Shown: positions 50,701-55,132 of the stretch, one piece after another | Layout of the letters: the number at the start of each line of letters is the position of its first letter | Position numbering within the stretch: position 1 is the stretch's first letter | Source of the DNA: Bombyx mori | Taxonomy: Eukaryota; Arthropoda; Insecta; Lepidoptera; Bombycidae | Assembly (NCBI RefSeq): GCF_030269925.1 | Contig: NC_085118.1 | Coordinates: forward strand, 15,311,001 to 15,375,000 | DNA: 64,000 nucleotides | Direction of reading: 5' to 3' | Position numbers and translations under genes: made by a program | The notes under the pieces: generated by a model | What the model saw: the letters and a program-made list of their open reading frames with translations, nothing else | What the model was told of the DNA's origin: nothing | Databases searched by the model: none

Positions 50701-53700
50701 AAAAGTTATTTTTTTATTTAACTTAAAAACCACTTTAAGAATATATTCGATGCTTGCTATTGAATTTTTAAACAATCAATGATTTCTTTTTCTTGCTTAA
50801 TTAGGTGCTTAGGTGCTCATAGCCCACTTGGTGCTAAGTGGTTACTGGAGCCCATAGACATCTACAACGTAAATGCCGCCACCCACCTTGAGATATAAGT
50901 TCTAAGGTCTCAGTATAGTTACAACGGCTGCCCCACCCTTCAAACCGAAACGCTTTACTGCTTCACGGCAGAAACAGGCAACGCAATGAGATGACGCTTT
51001 AGCTCTGTGTGCTTTGTGCGAGTTTCTTAACGTTCTCGATAGCGTTAAAGTTAACCCAATTTTGTATGCAGTTGGAACAGCGCCCCTAGCGGCAAACGTA
51101 CGCAAACGATCCCATTCCATACAAATATGAGCTAACGCGAGCTTTACGCTATCGAGCACGTTAAAAAACTCGCACTAAGCACACTGACGTTGGGTAGTAA
51201 ATACTTTACGTTCACGTTACGTTTTTTTCGGTTACAGTTCGCGTTTCAAATCCAAACGGCCTTTTCGACACAATCGGTATACGACTCGATGTACCTGACG
51301 CTGTTCAACCTGCTGTTCACGTCGCTGCCCTGCCTCATCCTGTCGGTGACGGAGCAGCGCTGGCCGGCCGACATGCTGCTCAAGTTAGTGCGTCTTTATA
51401 GGAACGACATTGGCTGTGGTTCATGGTTAATAGCATTAACGAGTAGAGAACATCCCGATTCTGTGGACAGAATGGAAAACAGATCCACTAACGGTGATTT
51501 TAGGCACTACAAGCACCGGTCATCGTTCTAGTCGAACCCGTCGCTTGCGACGAAGGGCTCGGCGAGTAAATTAGCCCTTAGACACAGGCCACTGAGTTTC
51601 TCGCCGGACCTTCTCAGTGGGTTGCGTTTCCGATTCGGTGGTAGATTCTGCGGAGCACTGCTCTTGCTAGGGCCAGTGTTAGCAACACTCCGGTTGAGCC
51701 CCGTGAGCTCATCTACTTATTAAGGTTACACTGAAATAACCTCTCAAGACAAGATTTTAAGAAATAAGTGTGTATGCGATCTCTGGCGAATCTCTACCAC
51801 ACTAAAAATGTGTGATCTAATGAGTGAGAGGCCCGCTGCACTTGTGTCGAGTAATATAGAAATCAAAACCTGCGAACTTCTATTTCTCCAAATATAACTC
51901 TCTAACACGTGTTCACAAACGACTTCCACGATTATGGAATACTCATAAATGAATAAAAATTAAAATGGCTATTTTGTACGTGATAATCGTGAGTGCATGG
52001 TAGTGCTTTGTAAGTCCGCATGGGCCTGTGCGTGAAGGTTATTGAGATTAAAACGCTGTGGGAGTAGACGACGAAAGGAAAGATCTTCCACTCTTCCACC
52101 GAGCGGTTGATATTGCTCGGTAGACCGACGGTCCGAATGTTGTTGTTCGGAACTTGTATACTCGTATATATGCAAGATTATCTTAAAAAGGTCGCAAGCG
52201 AGATTCAGACACCTGTCAAATATCTTGTTTACTCTGATGACTACCGTCACAACGCTATACTTGTCATTTCCGGTTGGGGAGTCCAGTTGTTTCAGGGGTA
52301 TTTAAGGCCTAGGGACTTATGTTAGGTAAGGACTGGATTCGAAAAGCAAGAGACCGAAATAATGGAACGCATAGAACCTAGACTTAGCTTTGGGTGAACA
52401 AAGGCTGAAGAAGAGAGAGATGGGCTGGTACTACAACGCAGTCTATTCCCGCCAAACAGTCATGCGTTCTGTTTTTATACAGTGGGACAGACATTGCGCT
52501 ATACTCGCACAATTAAGACTTCTATATCTCAAGATGGGTGGCGGCTTTCACGTTGGCATATGTGAGGACTCCGGCATTTGCTTGATAATAATAGCACAAT
52601 AAAAAGTTGTGGAATAACACGGGTTCTTATATTTAAAACTACTTTTTAAGTTTTGTTACTGTCATTATACTATTACTTTTTTTCCCTACCTATGCTGATA
52701 GCCTTGAGAGGCTATTTCAGCTTCTCCTTGACGTGTGGGTGAGCTCACGGAGCTCAAACCGGGAGTGTTGTACTGGCCCTAGCAAGAGCAGTGCTTCGCA
52801 GAATCTACCACCGGATCGGAAACGCGACCCACTGAGAAGATCCGGCGCCAAACTCAGTGGGTTGTGTCTATGGGCTAATTCACTCGTCGACGAGGACGGT
52901 GACCGGTACTTGTGGTACCTAAAATCGGGATCGGGAGGATCTGTAATGACGAATTTAAGGCGGAGTCGACTGTTTACCATTCGGTCTACAGGATCGGGTA
53001 TATATTATTACTAACGTTTCGAATACCTTACAGTTTCCGTGGGCTCGGAAGTCACGGAAACCTATGGAAGTACAACAGGCTCTTAAAATGTATTCCTAAC
53101 TAAGCTTTCGTTTAAAACCCCCGACATTCGAGCCGGCTAATATGCAACGTTTTGTTTCAGAAACCCGACACTGTACAGAAGCATCACGAAGAACAAGCTG
53201 ATGACGTGGTCTAACTTCGGGGTGTGGTGCCTCTCGGCCGTGTACCACTCTGTTGTCATTTACATGTTCACGTATCTGATATTCGTCGTGCCCGTCATTA
53301 ATCTCGACGGGAACACTGTCGACTTGTGGTGAGCTATTGATCAGATTCTAGTGCGACACAGGAATAGATCCGGAGCGTGGCGTAACAAAATAAAGGTTGC
53401 CTAAATTATCCCACTCTTGGCCTAATGGGTCCGTGCGCGCCTCTCATACGGGATATCATAAATACCAAACTTTCTTCTGTATTATATTAGTTTTGTTAAA
53501 AATTTACATGATTCAAGCTCCGGGTATAATTTTAAGAAGGAATCTAGTTTTAGAATTGGTTATGAGCTTTACGTGGCATAAAGATTTGACTGGTAGGTAC
53601 CACCACCCTGCCTATTTCTGCCGTGAAGCAGTAATGCGTTTCGGTTCGAAGGGTGGGGCAGCCGTTGTACTGTTAAAACTGAGACCTTGTAACTCATGTT

Positions 53701-55132
53701 TGAGGGTAGGTAGCGGCATTTACTTTATAGATGTCTATGGGCTCTGGTAACTACTTAACATGAGCCGTCTACCCAACTAAACAATAAAAACAAAAGTGAT
53801 TTTAGGCAGTTATCAAAATCTCTATCATATAGATATGTTTCTAAGACGTGTGGTCGTCAGGTCGTACGGCGCTGCGCTATTCCACCTCACGATGGTCACC
53901 GTGAGTCTCAAGCTGTGGCTGCAGGCGCGCTACCACACGCTCGTGTTCGTCGCCTCCACCCTGCTCTCCTTATTCAGCTACCTCGTCTTCAACACGATCT
54001 ACTCGCTCGTCTATCTGTAAGTTGTTGTTGTTAACTGTGTGCTTAGTGCGAGTTTTTTAACGTTCTCGATAGCGTAAAAGTTAAATCAAATTTGTATAGA
54101 GTTGGAACGTTTGCCTACATTTTCCGCTAGGGGCGCTGTTCCAACTGCATACAAATTTAAATTACTTTTGAAGAGAAAATCTTGAGAACTTTAAAATCTT
54201 GAGAGAGAGAAGAGAGAATCATACATTTTGAGAATCTTGAGAACGTTAAAAAACTCGCAGTAATCACACTGTACTATGCTGTATCTATACGTTAGTTAAG
54301 AACGCAAAATTTATGTTTTCGCTCCAGCACAGAAGCTATTTACCCGGTTAAGCTAATACATTTCAGTTTGAGACTTTTTCCTACCTATTCTGATAGCCTG
54401 GAGAGGCTATATTAACGTTGCTCTAGCGTATAGGTGAGCTCTCGGGGCTCAAATCGGAGGTGTTGCTAACACTGGCCCTAGCAAGAGCAGTGCTTCGCAG
54501 AATCTACCACCGGATCGGAAACGCGACCCACTGAGAAGATCCGCCGAGAAACTCAATGGGCTGTGTCTATGGATTAATTTACTGTTATTTAATGTAATTT
54601 ACTGTTAAATGACGGTGACCGGTTTTGAGACGGAAAAGGCCTGACCGTACTGTGTTTAAGTTTTATTTGTGCTCTTCATTCTAGCTAAAAATCTATTAAC
54701 TTTATAGCAGGTAACGCGTTGACATTATACGATTTTACTGCAATGTTTGTACTTTACTGCGACCAATAAAAAGTAATTTAAAGTTTAAGCTTTGAGCAAG
54801 TCCATCGTCGATACAGGTATATAGCTCCTACAATTACTGTAAATAATCGTTTGAAGAAATATGTACATAAAAGCAAGACCATTATGTTGATTTTTCAATA
54901 CAGATTAAAAAACTAATCCAATAAATATTTTTACAGACAAATCGACGGTGACGTGCTAGGGACGTACATTCGTTTACTAACATCTCCTGCGTTCGCATTT
55001 CTAAACTTGGTGGTTGTGATCGCGACGCTAGTGCCGGACTACTGCGTGCGGCTCGCGTCGGACCGCGGGGGCCGCCCCCGCCACGCGCCCCCCACCCGCG
55101 CGCCTCCCGCCGGCCTCTCCACCAGGCTCTAG
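17585..55132 (+). CDS. ATP11: P4-ATPase lipid flippase, ATP11 (class VI) type
   Basis: Sixteen exons join with consistent phases: 17585-17783, 33755-33880, 35643-35864, 37532-37711, 38771-39076, 39899-40146, 41084-41500, 41874-42045, 42656-42846, 43326-43607, 48700-48836, 50127-50262, 51238-51383, 53161-53328, 53861-54016, 54937-55132 (TAG 55130-55132). This gives about 1,093 residues, the usual size. Flippases move aminophospholipids from the outer to the cytosolic leaflet, normally with a CDC50/TMEM30 partner. Visible are [19 protein letters not shown] before TM1, the actuator loop DGETNLK (about residue 163), the phosphorylated Asp in DKTGTLT (codon 40015-40017, about residue 384), the nucleotide-binding KGAESS, hinge TGDK and GDGAND (48751-48768). 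[15 protein letters not shown] and the overall order are closest to ATP11A/B/C. The initiator Met is not in the first exon listed: a TAG lies in frame at 17558-17560 and an acceptor (TTTGTTAAAG) precedes GGG, so an upstream exon is missing from this model. Most introns carry transposons; all catalytic residues are intact. Confidence 0.93.
17921..18018 (+). repeat. Family R fragment
   Basis: CTAACGGTGCTTTTAGGTAC and CGTCGCTTGCGACGAAGGGC; only the first 100 bases of the non-coding family R tail. Confidence 0.7.
18491..18792 (+). repeat. Family R copy
   Basis: From ACACGTCATTACGGATCCTC through CCTCTCAAGGCTATCAACAT AGGTAGG and poly(A); a nearly complete non-coding tail with small deletions. Confidence 0.85.
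18800..19910. other. 1.1 kb of intron, nothing recognised
   Basis: AT-rich sequence without coding frames resembling a protein; it is part of the first flippase intron. Confidence 0.35.
19915..20117. mobile_element. Short element with inverted ends
   Basis: CGTGACAACGTC at 19920-19931 is mirrored by GACGTTGTCACG at 20100-20111, and the flanking bases (ATAA / TTAT) extend the match. The ~200-base size and perfect 12-base core suggest a MITE or the end of a larger element. Confidence 0.5.
20604..20846 (-). repeat. Bm1 SINE, minus strand
   Basis: Poly(T), TTGCTTAGATGGGTGGACGA ... ATTACTGCTTCACGGCAGAA ... GTCCTACCACCA. Well preserved, 5'-truncated. Confidence 0.88.
21252..21680 (+). mobile_element. 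BMC1-like LINE 3' fragment, well preserved
   Basis: From about GAACCTCTGGGTCTGCGGAG to GGGCAATAAAAAAAAA. It matches 47275-47700 closely and keeps about 100 codons of the C-terminal frame open ([20 protein letters not shown]). Its low divergence from the long copy suggests a recent, 5'-truncated insertion. Confidence 0.88.
21704..22435 (-). repeat. Family R copy split by a Bm1
   Basis: 21704-21785 (GAGCTCACGGGACTCAACCC) and 22248-22435 (GTTGCTAACACTGGCCCTAG through GCGACGGGTTCGACGAG) are the two halves of one minus-strand family R tail. A full-length Bm1 lies between them. Confidence 0.85.
21786..22247 (+). repeat. Full-length Bm1 SINE with tRNA-like head
   Basis: Starts CGTGGCCTAAGGGATAAGAC, has the B-box word GTTCGAATCCC, a linker and the full Bm1 body, and ends in an A-rich tail. 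The word AGTCGT is present on both sides, consistent with a short target duplication inside family R. The internal RNA polymerase III promoter boxes look intact. Confidence 0.9.
22597..23824 (-). CDS. MADF-BESS cassette A (second MADF exon plus BESS exon)
   Basis: Minus strand. MADF exon 23824-23647 (acceptor TTATTTTGCAG, donor TTG|GTAAGT) encodes [20 protein letters not shown] and [19 protein letters not shown], the C-terminal half of a MADF DNA-binding domain. BESS exon 22882-22597 (acceptor AATGATTTTAG) encodes an acidic linker ([20 protein letters not shown]) and the BESS motif ([17 protein letters not shown]), then a TGA. BESS motifs mediate protein contacts in Adf-1-like transcription factors. 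AATAAA overlaps the region just after the stop (22590-22595). No first MADF exon lies between this cassette and the next. Phases equal those of cassettes B and C, so it can splice from the exon at 30684-30513. It could instead be a separate decayed gene. Confidence 0.75.
22883..23320. other. Intron of cassette A, nothing recognised
   Basis: Part of the 764-base intron between the BESS exon and the MADF exon of cassette A; open frames here are not protein-like. Confidence 0.4.
23321..23615. repeat. Dispersed MITE-like repeat, copy 2, with (GT)n
   Basis: A (GT)n run is followed by GCAAGTCACACACGGTAGAA, and the other end reads GAAATCACAACGATTCTAAA GAAG. Both ends match the copy at 8430-8795. 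Confidence 0.5.
24088..24255 (-). repeat. Bm1 fragment joined to a LINE-tail fragment
   Basis: CATTGCTTAGATGGGTGGAC GAGCT is the Bm1 3' end in reverse. It passes into GTTGAGCCCATAGACCTCC and then GAGGCCTATGTCCAGCACTG, a LINE-tail word also at 34083-34140. Confidence 0.5.
24866..25160 (+). repeat. Bm1 SINE with head, decayed, 3' end cut
   Basis: GATCGTCGTGGCCTAAAGGA TAAGACGCC is a Bm1 head; the B box has decayed (GTGTACAAATTTC). The body stops at GTGGAACAGAGG where the poly(T) of a family R copy begins. Confidence 0.65.
25161..25690 (-). mobile_element. Family R LINE 3' end with pol C-terminus
   Basis: Longest minus copy. Reading on the minus strand it encodes [40 protein letters not shown] and [18 protein letters not shown], the C-terminus of a jockey-like reverse-transcriptase polyprotein, followed by the non-coding tail. 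This identifies family R as 3' ends of a non-LTR retrotransposon. Confidence 0.75.
25691..25931 (-). mobile_element. LINE endonuclease-domain fragment
   Basis: The minus frame reads [25 protein letters not shown]..., resembling the start of the apurinic endonuclase domain of non-LTR elements (ILCISEHF). It abuts the C-terminal piece at 25690, so either an internally deleted element or two adjacent fragments. Confidence 0.45.
26396..28203 (-). CDS. MADF-BESS cassette B (second MADF exon plus BESS exon)
   Basis: Minus strand. MADF exon 28203-28035 (acceptor AATTATTTGCAG, donor TTG|GTAAGA) encodes [20 protein letters not shown] and [24 protein letters not shown] exon 26666-26396 (acceptor ATTCTTTTCAG) encodes an acidic linker ([15 protein letters not shown]) and [20 protein letters not shown], then TGA 26398-26396. 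Poly(A) signal AATAAA at 26369-26364. Both junctions keep the same phases as cassettes A and C. I find no first MADF half between 28204 and 28978, the only place for a private one. The 1.4-kb intron hosts a family R insertion at 26775-27035. Frames are open, so selection has probably kept them. Confidence 0.75.
26775..27035 (-). repeat. Family R copy in cassette B intron
   Basis: Poly(T) TTTCCTACCTAAGCTGATAG through GCGACGGGTTCGACGAGGAC GATGACCGGG; near-complete non-coding tail. Confidence 0.85.
27036..28034. other. Rest of cassette B intron, nothing recognised
   Basis: About 1 kb without recognisable repeats or protein-like frames. Confidence 0.4.
28325..28452 (-). repeat. Decayed BMC1-like LINE fragment
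   Basis: CATAGCGATCTCTGAGAAAA, GGAAGTTTATCCCAAAGCAG, AGTGGTACGTGACC follow the reverse complement of the BMC1-like C-terminal coding end (compare 16840-16895) with about one change in four bases. Confidence 0.5.
28908..28913 (-). terminator. Poly(A) signal of MADF-BESS cassette C
   Basis: AATAAA on the minus strand 66 bases after the TAA; similar signals follow cassettes B (26369-26364) and A (22595-22590). Confidence 0.6.
28979..30684 (-). CDS. MADF-BESS protein: shared first exon plus cassette C
   Basis: Three minus-strand exons: 30684-30513, 29904-29727, 29252-28979, joining in phases 1 and 2 to give about 207 residues. Exon 1 encodes the first MADF half ([40 protein letters not shown]). 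Exon 2 gives [20 protein letters not shown] and [19 protein letters not shown]. Exon 3 gives a Glu/Asp/Thr-rich linker and the BESS motif ([20 protein letters not shown]), then TAA. MADF domains bind DNA through a Myb-like fold; family members such as Adf-1 and Dip3 are nuclear regulators. I start at the Met before CDIELL; the frame is open upstream to 30888, so a longer N-terminus is possible. Poly(A) signal at 28913-28908. Donor of exon 1 is GCTT|GTGAGT. The gene is nested antisense in the flippase's first intron. Confidence 0.85.
30690..30900 (-). promoter_or_regulatory. Probable 5' region of the MADF-BESS locus
   Basis: The 200 bases upstream of the chosen Met are much less AT-rich (CGGCCCGATCCGACCGAAAC, GGGGCGGGGC on the minus strand) than the surrounding intron, as expected of a promoter or 5' leader. 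No TATA box at a convincing place. The same bases are an open frame to 30888, so part may be coding. Confidence 0.35.
30901..31856. other. Intron sequence, nothing firmly recognised
   Basis: Contains short family-R-like words (CACCGGATCGGAATCGCG near 31203) but no traceable repeat or gene. Confidence 0.35.
31857..31902 (+). repeat. Family T tail remnant
   Basis: CATCTGGTAAAACTCGAAAG GCCTTTGGCC resembles the end of family T (CTGGTGAAACTGGAAAGGCC). Confidence 0.4.
32183..32325 (-). repeat. Family R variant (CTATTCGCTGGTAGC type)
   Basis: CCCTACCTATTCGCTGGTAG ... CTACCACCGGATCGGAATCT CGACCCACTGAGAAGATCCG. The first part differs from the main family and recurs at 56816-57010, so this is a subfamily. 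Confidence 0.7.
32326..32495 (+). repeat. Bm1 SINE, strongly decayed
   Basis: GTGAAGCACTCATGCGTTTC AGTTTGTAAGGTGGGACAACC and TTCCGGTAACCGAACACCAG GTGGGTCG keep Bm1 order with many changes. Confidence 0.45.
32834..32998 (+). repeat. Family R copy, decayed
   Basis: ACTAAGTTTCTCGCCGGATC TTCTTAGTG, GATTCGGTGGTAGATTCTGC and GAGCCCGTTAGCTCACCTAT; substitutions throughout. Confidence 0.65.
33000..33690. other. AT-rich end of the first flippase intron
   Basis: Very AT-rich, no coding or repeat signal until the mariner end at 33693. Confidence 0.4.
33693..33716. mobile_element. Solitary mariner-type inverted end
   Basis: All 24 bases match the right end of the transposon at 5063-5086 except one, and TA follows. 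No partner end was found nearby. It ends 38 bases before flippase exon b. Confidence 0.75.
33755..33880 (+). CDS. ATP11: Flippase exon b: TM1-TM2 loop
   Basis: Follows TTTTGTTCACAG; encodes [20 protein letters not shown] and [17 protein letters not shown], hallmark P4-ATPase residues after TM1-2. Donor G|GTAAGT, phase 1. A solitary mariner end lies 38 bases upstream. Confidence 0.92.
34083..34142. repeat. LINE-tail fragment
   Basis: GTGGCGTATAATTAGAGGCC TATGTCCAGCAATAGACTGC, the short tail type also at 15336-15425 (inverted). Confidence 0.45.
34345..34429. repeat. 85-base hairpin
   Basis: ATACCTTATGTTGAAAAACG is mirrored by TGTTTTTTAACATAAGGTAT, and the arms continue (TTCTTATATTA / TAATAAATAAGAA). 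Either a small MITE or a folding RNA element in the flippase's second intron. Confidence 0.55.
34430..35642. other. Flippase intron with an unexplained GC-rich patch
   Basis: Mostly unremarkable. 35100-35210 is a GC-rich patch (CCGCCCCCGCAGCCGCCTTA) with an open frame rich in Pro, followed by a T-rich run and irregular TTAGTTTAGCTTA repeats (35280-35360); probably retrotransposon debris, not identified. Confidence 0.35.
35643..35864 (+). CDS. ATP11: Flippase exon c: actuator domain
   Basis: Encodes [20 protein letters not shown] and [15 protein letters not shown]. The DGET loop performs dephosphorylation of the phospho-enzyme. Donor CCGG|GTACGT, phase 1. Confidence 0.92.
35958..36413. mobile_element. 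TIR element with retroposon-like insert, copy 2
   Basis: Arms GAAAGGCTATTTTGTTTAAG and ATGGCTCTCCTGTAAAGTTG ... AGCTTTTCAC match copy 1 at 7541-8249. The segment between TACTAGCGACCCGCCCTCGC and GTAGTGATTAGC carries RTE-type words (AAAATCCGTTGCGTAGTTTT). Confidence 0.55.
36434..36491. repeat. MITE family M, right half
   Basis: GAGTTAACTTTTACGCTGTC GAGAACGTTAAAATGCTCGC ATTAAGCCCAC matches the right ends of the copies at 51007-51184 and 62578-62712. It directly follows the element ending at 36413. Confidence 0.6.
36500..37228. other. Flippase intron, nothing recognised
   Basis: AT-rich, no gene or repeat identified. Confidence 0.4.
37229..37475 (-). repeat. Bm1 SINE, minus strand
   Basis: TTTATTGCTTAGATGGGTGG ACGATCTCACAGCCCACCTG ... 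GAGGTCCTACCACCAGTAAA; ends 56 bases before flippase exon d. Confidence 0.88.
37532..37711 (+). CDS. ATP11: Flippase exon d: rest of actuator domain
   Basis: Encodes [40 protein letters not shown] and ends GCAIYTG, the conserved stretch before TM3. The acceptor is weak in pyrimidines (AATGCCAACAG). Confidence 0.9.
37823..38036 (+). repeat. Family R copy, 5'-truncated
   Basis: CTCAGACACAGCCCACTGAG TTTCTCGCCAGATC ... CTCAGCTTAGGTAGG and poly(A), starting 112 bases after flippase exon d. Confidence 0.82.
38212..38463 (+). repeat. Bm1 SINE
   Basis: ACTGGTGGTAGGACCTCTTG GGAGTCCGC to ATAAGCAATAAAAAAAAAAA; little diverged, without head. Confidence 0.88.
38771..39076 (+). CDS. ATP11: Flippase exon e: TM3-TM4 with PMSL gate
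   Basis: Encodes [20 protein letters not shown], a membrane segment [19 protein letters not shown], an extracellular loop and TM4 ([17 protein letters not shown]). The TM4 motif, PISL in most P4-ATPases, is PMSL here. Confidence 0.92.
39248..39520. mobile_element. MITE with ~40-base inverted ends
   Basis: TGAAAGGCAAACGTGACTAA GCGGCAAT (left) is mirrored by ATTGTCGCTTAGTCACGTTT GCCTTTCA (right), with the arms extending into ATATATCGAC / GTCGATAT. 273 bases, non-coding, in the intron after flippase exon e. Confidence 0.75.
39899..40146 (+). CDS. ATP11: Flippase exon f: phosphorylation site
   Basis: Encodes [34 protein letters not shown] and TGTLTKN. The Asp of DKTGTLT is the transient phospho-acceptor. 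Donor CTTCAG|GTCAGA, phase 0. Confidence 0.95.
40268..40520 (+). repeat. Bm1 SINE
   Basis: ACTGGTGGTAAGACCTCTTG TGAATCCGC ... GTGAGCTCGTCCACAAACCT AGGCAATAAAAAAA. Confidence 0.85.
40548..40803. repeat. Two decayed BMC1-like tails, head to head
   Basis: 40548-40722 is a + tail (TTTCCTGAGTGCTGTGAGAT GTCC, AGCGGTAGGCAAGGCAGTGG CTC). 40723-40803 is a minus tail (TTTATTGCAGACGAGCATAC, CTGATGGTGAGTGGTTACCA TCGCCC). Confidence 0.65.
40804..40950. repeat. 32-base tandem repeat, about 4.6 units
   Basis: Units start at 40804, 40836, 40868, 40900 and 40932. Core GCCACTGCCTACCGTTAAGT then ACTATAAGCCAA. The unit is the reverse complement of the BMC1-like segment around the stop codon and start of the 3' region (compare 47570-47600). 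Confidence 0.85.
41084..41500 (+). CDS. ATP11: Flippase exon g: nucleotide-binding domain
   Basis: Encodes [20 protein letters not shown], a variable charged insert ([14 protein letters not shown]), then [20 protein letters not shown] and [27 protein letters not shown] is a P4 signature for ATP binding. Confidence 0.95.
41600..41710 (-). repeat. Bm1 fragment, decayed
   Basis: GTGAACGAGTTCATGGACCA, TTTAAGTAGTCACCGGAGCC CATA and CCGCCATCCACC follow the reverse Bm1 body. Confidence 0.45.
41874..42045 (+). CDS. ATP11: Flippase exon h: KGAESS motif
   Basis: Encodes [19 protein letters not shown] and [25 protein letters not shown] contacts the ATP adenine ring; KGLRTL is conserved after it. Donor GAAA|GTGAGT, phase 1. 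Confidence 0.94.
42208..42525 (-). repeat. Bm1 SINE, minus strand, with linker
   Basis: Poly(T), GGTGTAAAGTGGTTACCGGA to GAGGTCCTACCACCAGTAAT TACGCAAATT and on to TCCTTCACCACGGAAGTCAATCGTG-like linker, so it is longer at the 5' side than most copies; the head is missing. Confidence 0.85.
42656..42846 (+). CDS. ATP11: Flippase exon i: hinge TGDK
   Basis: Encodes [34 protein letters not shown]. The TGDK loop coordinates Mg-phosphate. Donor AAG|GTTAGT, phase 0. Confidence 0.95.
42892..43114 (+). repeat. Family R copy
   Basis: CCGGTCACCGTCCTCGCCGA ACTTGTCGCTTGCGACGAAG ... CCTCTCAAGGCTATCAAAAG GTAGG, with an internal deletion in the CTCGCCGG part. Starts 46 bases after flippase exon i. Confidence 0.8.
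43115..43313 (-). repeat. Bm1 SINE, minus strand, abutting exon j
   Basis: TTAAGTGGTTACTGGAGCCC ATAGACATC ... CGAGGTTCTACCAGCAG. Ends about 12 bases before flippase exon j, so the exon's acceptor region lies almost at the SINE boundary. Confidence 0.85.
43326..43607 (+). CDS. ATP11: Flippase exon j: phosphorylation domain
   Basis: Encodes [34 protein letters not shown] and [16 protein letters not shown]. This exon is markedly GC-rich compared with its introns. Donor AAG|GTCGGT, phase 0; the donor region is copied in a 33-base duplication. Confidence 0.95.
43641..43892 (-). repeat. Bm1 SINE, minus strand, inside a 33-base duplication
   Basis: Poly(T), ATCGCTTAGATGTGTGGACG ... GAGGTCCTACCACCAGTACC. 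The 33 bases to its left (43608-43640) recur to its right (43893-43907 plus 48249-48266) with one change, interrupted by the TIR element. Confidence 0.85.
43911..48243. mobile_element. TIR element (ATGTTACGGTAAA ends), split by a LINE
   Basis: ATGTTACGGTAAA at 43911-43923 is exactly mirrored by TTTACCGTAACAT at 48231-48243. Both arms are filled with near-palindromic words of the type ACATTTTCCGGTAAATGT: three in the left arm (about 43946-44006) and diverged ones in the right arm (48090-48240). Without the LINE the element is about 680 bases and non-coding. Left flank ATGTA and right flank ATATA may be a target duplication. Confidence 0.7.
44046..47700 (+). mobile_element. BMC1-like non-LTR retrotransposon, intact ORF2
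   Basis: A GC-rich, 3.65-kb insertion ending in poly(A). The frame 44470-47634 has 1,054 codons with no break. The N-terminal third is an apurinic-type endonuclease ([31 protein letters not shown]). The reverse transcriptase follows ([75 protein letters not shown]). The C-terminal part ends [12 protein letters not shown]. No ORF1 is visible in the 420 bases before it, so the copy is 5'-truncated or of a type lacking ORF1. It is inserted in the TIR element in the flippase intron after exon j. The family name rests on my memory of the BMC1 tail. Confidence 0.9.
48268..48699. other. Intron end before flippase exon k, nothing recognised
   Basis: AT-rich, no repeats or coding signal. Confidence 0.4.
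48700..48836 (+). CDS. ATP11: Flippase exon k: GDGAND motif
   Basis: Encodes [20 protein letters not shown] then [26 protein letters not shown] completes the catalytic phosphate site. It lies after a 5.1-kb intron with nested transposons; the antisense frame over this exon is only a shadow. Confidence 0.95.
48961..49300 (+). repeat. Bm1 SINE with tRNA-like head, body decayed
   Basis: GGGTGGCCTAAAGGATAAGA CGCCCGGGGCATTCGTATCG and GGGGTTCGAATCCCGCC are clear A- and B-box parts. The linker GAAGGAATAACATCGCGTGA follows; the body is reduced (GATGTCCATGGACCCTAGTG ACC) and ends in AATAAT. Confidence 0.75.
49745..50055. repeat. RTE-like or SINE-like retroposon between (TA)n runs
   Basis: TACTAGCTGACTCGGCAGAC TTCGTAGTGCC and AATCGGTCCAGCCGTTCTCG AGTTTTAGCGAGAC are common lepidopteran retroposon words; (TA)n tracts lie at both ends. 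Confidence 0.6.
50127..50262 (+). CDS. ATP11: Flippase exon l: TM5 entry
   Basis: Encodes [20 protein letters not shown] and [20 protein letters not shown], the conserved entry into TM5 (GHWYY, FFYKN). Ends ATG|GTAAGT, phase 0. Confidence 0.94.
50790..50982 (-). repeat. Bm1 SINE, minus strand, short
   Basis: TCATAGCCCACTTGGTGCTA AGTGG ... CTTTACTGCTTCACGGCAGA AACAGGCA; passes into MITE M near 51007. Confidence 0.8.
51007..51184. mobile_element. MITE family M, complete copy
   Basis: GTGTGCTTTGTGCGAGTTTC TTAACGTTCTCGATAGCG (left) is mirrored by CGCTATCGAGCACGTTAAAA AACTCGCACTAAGCACAC (right); 178 bases. It ends 53 bases before flippase exon m. Confidence 0.8.
51238..51383 (+). CDS. ATP11: Flippase exon m: TM6
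   Basis: Encodes [20 protein letters not shown] and [33 protein letters not shown] is the P4 signature around TM6. Donor CAA|GTTAGT, phase 2. Confidence 0.94.
51482..51755 (+). repeat. Family R copy
   Basis: GATCCACTAACGGTGATTTT AGGCACTAC ... GTGAGCTCATCTACTTATTA and CCTCTCAAGAC; lacks the AGGTAGG-poly(A) end. Confidence 0.82.
52435..52612 (+). repeat. Bm1 SINE, decayed
   Basis: CTATTCCCGCCAAACAGTCA TGCGTT, TATATCTCAAGATGGGTGGC GGC and AATAATAGCACAATAAAAAG keep Bm1 order. Confidence 0.5.
52677..53000 (-). repeat. Family R copy with part of the coding end
   Basis: Poly(T) CCCTACCTATGCTGATAGCC ... GACGAGGACGGTGACCGGTA ... GTCGACTGTTTACCATTCGG TCTACA; it reaches into the last codons of the LINE frame. 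Confidence 0.85.
53161..53328 (+). CDS. ATP11: Flippase exon n: TM7
   Basis: Encodes [40 protein letters not shown] and [13 protein letters not shown] conserved after TM6. Donor TG|GTGAGC, phase 2. Confidence 0.93.
53592..53790 (+). repeat. Bm1 SINE, 5'-truncated
   Basis: GGTAGGTACCACCACCCTGC ... ACTAAACAATAAAAACAAAA; ends 70 bases before flippase exon o. Confidence 0.82.
53861..54016 (+). CDS. ATP11: Flippase exon o: TM8-TM9
   Basis: After GTGGTCGTCAG; completes Trp with the previous TG and encodes [38 protein letters not shown]. The open frame extends upstream into the intron, but the phase selects this acceptor. Confidence 0.9.
54037..54269. mobile_element. MITE family M, second copy
   Basis: GTGTGCTTAGTGCGAGTTTT TTAACGTTCTCGATAGCG and GAGAACGTTAAAAAACTCGC AGTAATCACAC are inverted ends; starts 21 bases after flippase exon o. 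An internal GAGAATCTTGAGA-type duplication lengthens it. Confidence 0.75.
54378..54625 (-). repeat. Family R copy
   Basis: TTTTTCCTACCTATTCTGAT AGCC ... CTACCACCGGATCGGAAACG CGACC ... GACGGTGACCGG. Confidence 0.82.
54937..55132 (+). CDS. ATP11: Flippase exon p: TM10 and Arg/Pro-rich tail
   Basis: Encodes [20 protein letters not shown] and [18 protein letters not shown], then a GC-rich tail of Arg/Pro/Ala ([16 protein letters not shown]) to TAG. The tail is short compared with vertebrate ATP11 proteins. Confidence 0.92.

Noticed and set aside
53796..53860. Open frame extending flippase exon o upstream.
   Set aside because: The incoming phase (TG from exon n) requires the acceptor at 53860; the extension is intron sequence.
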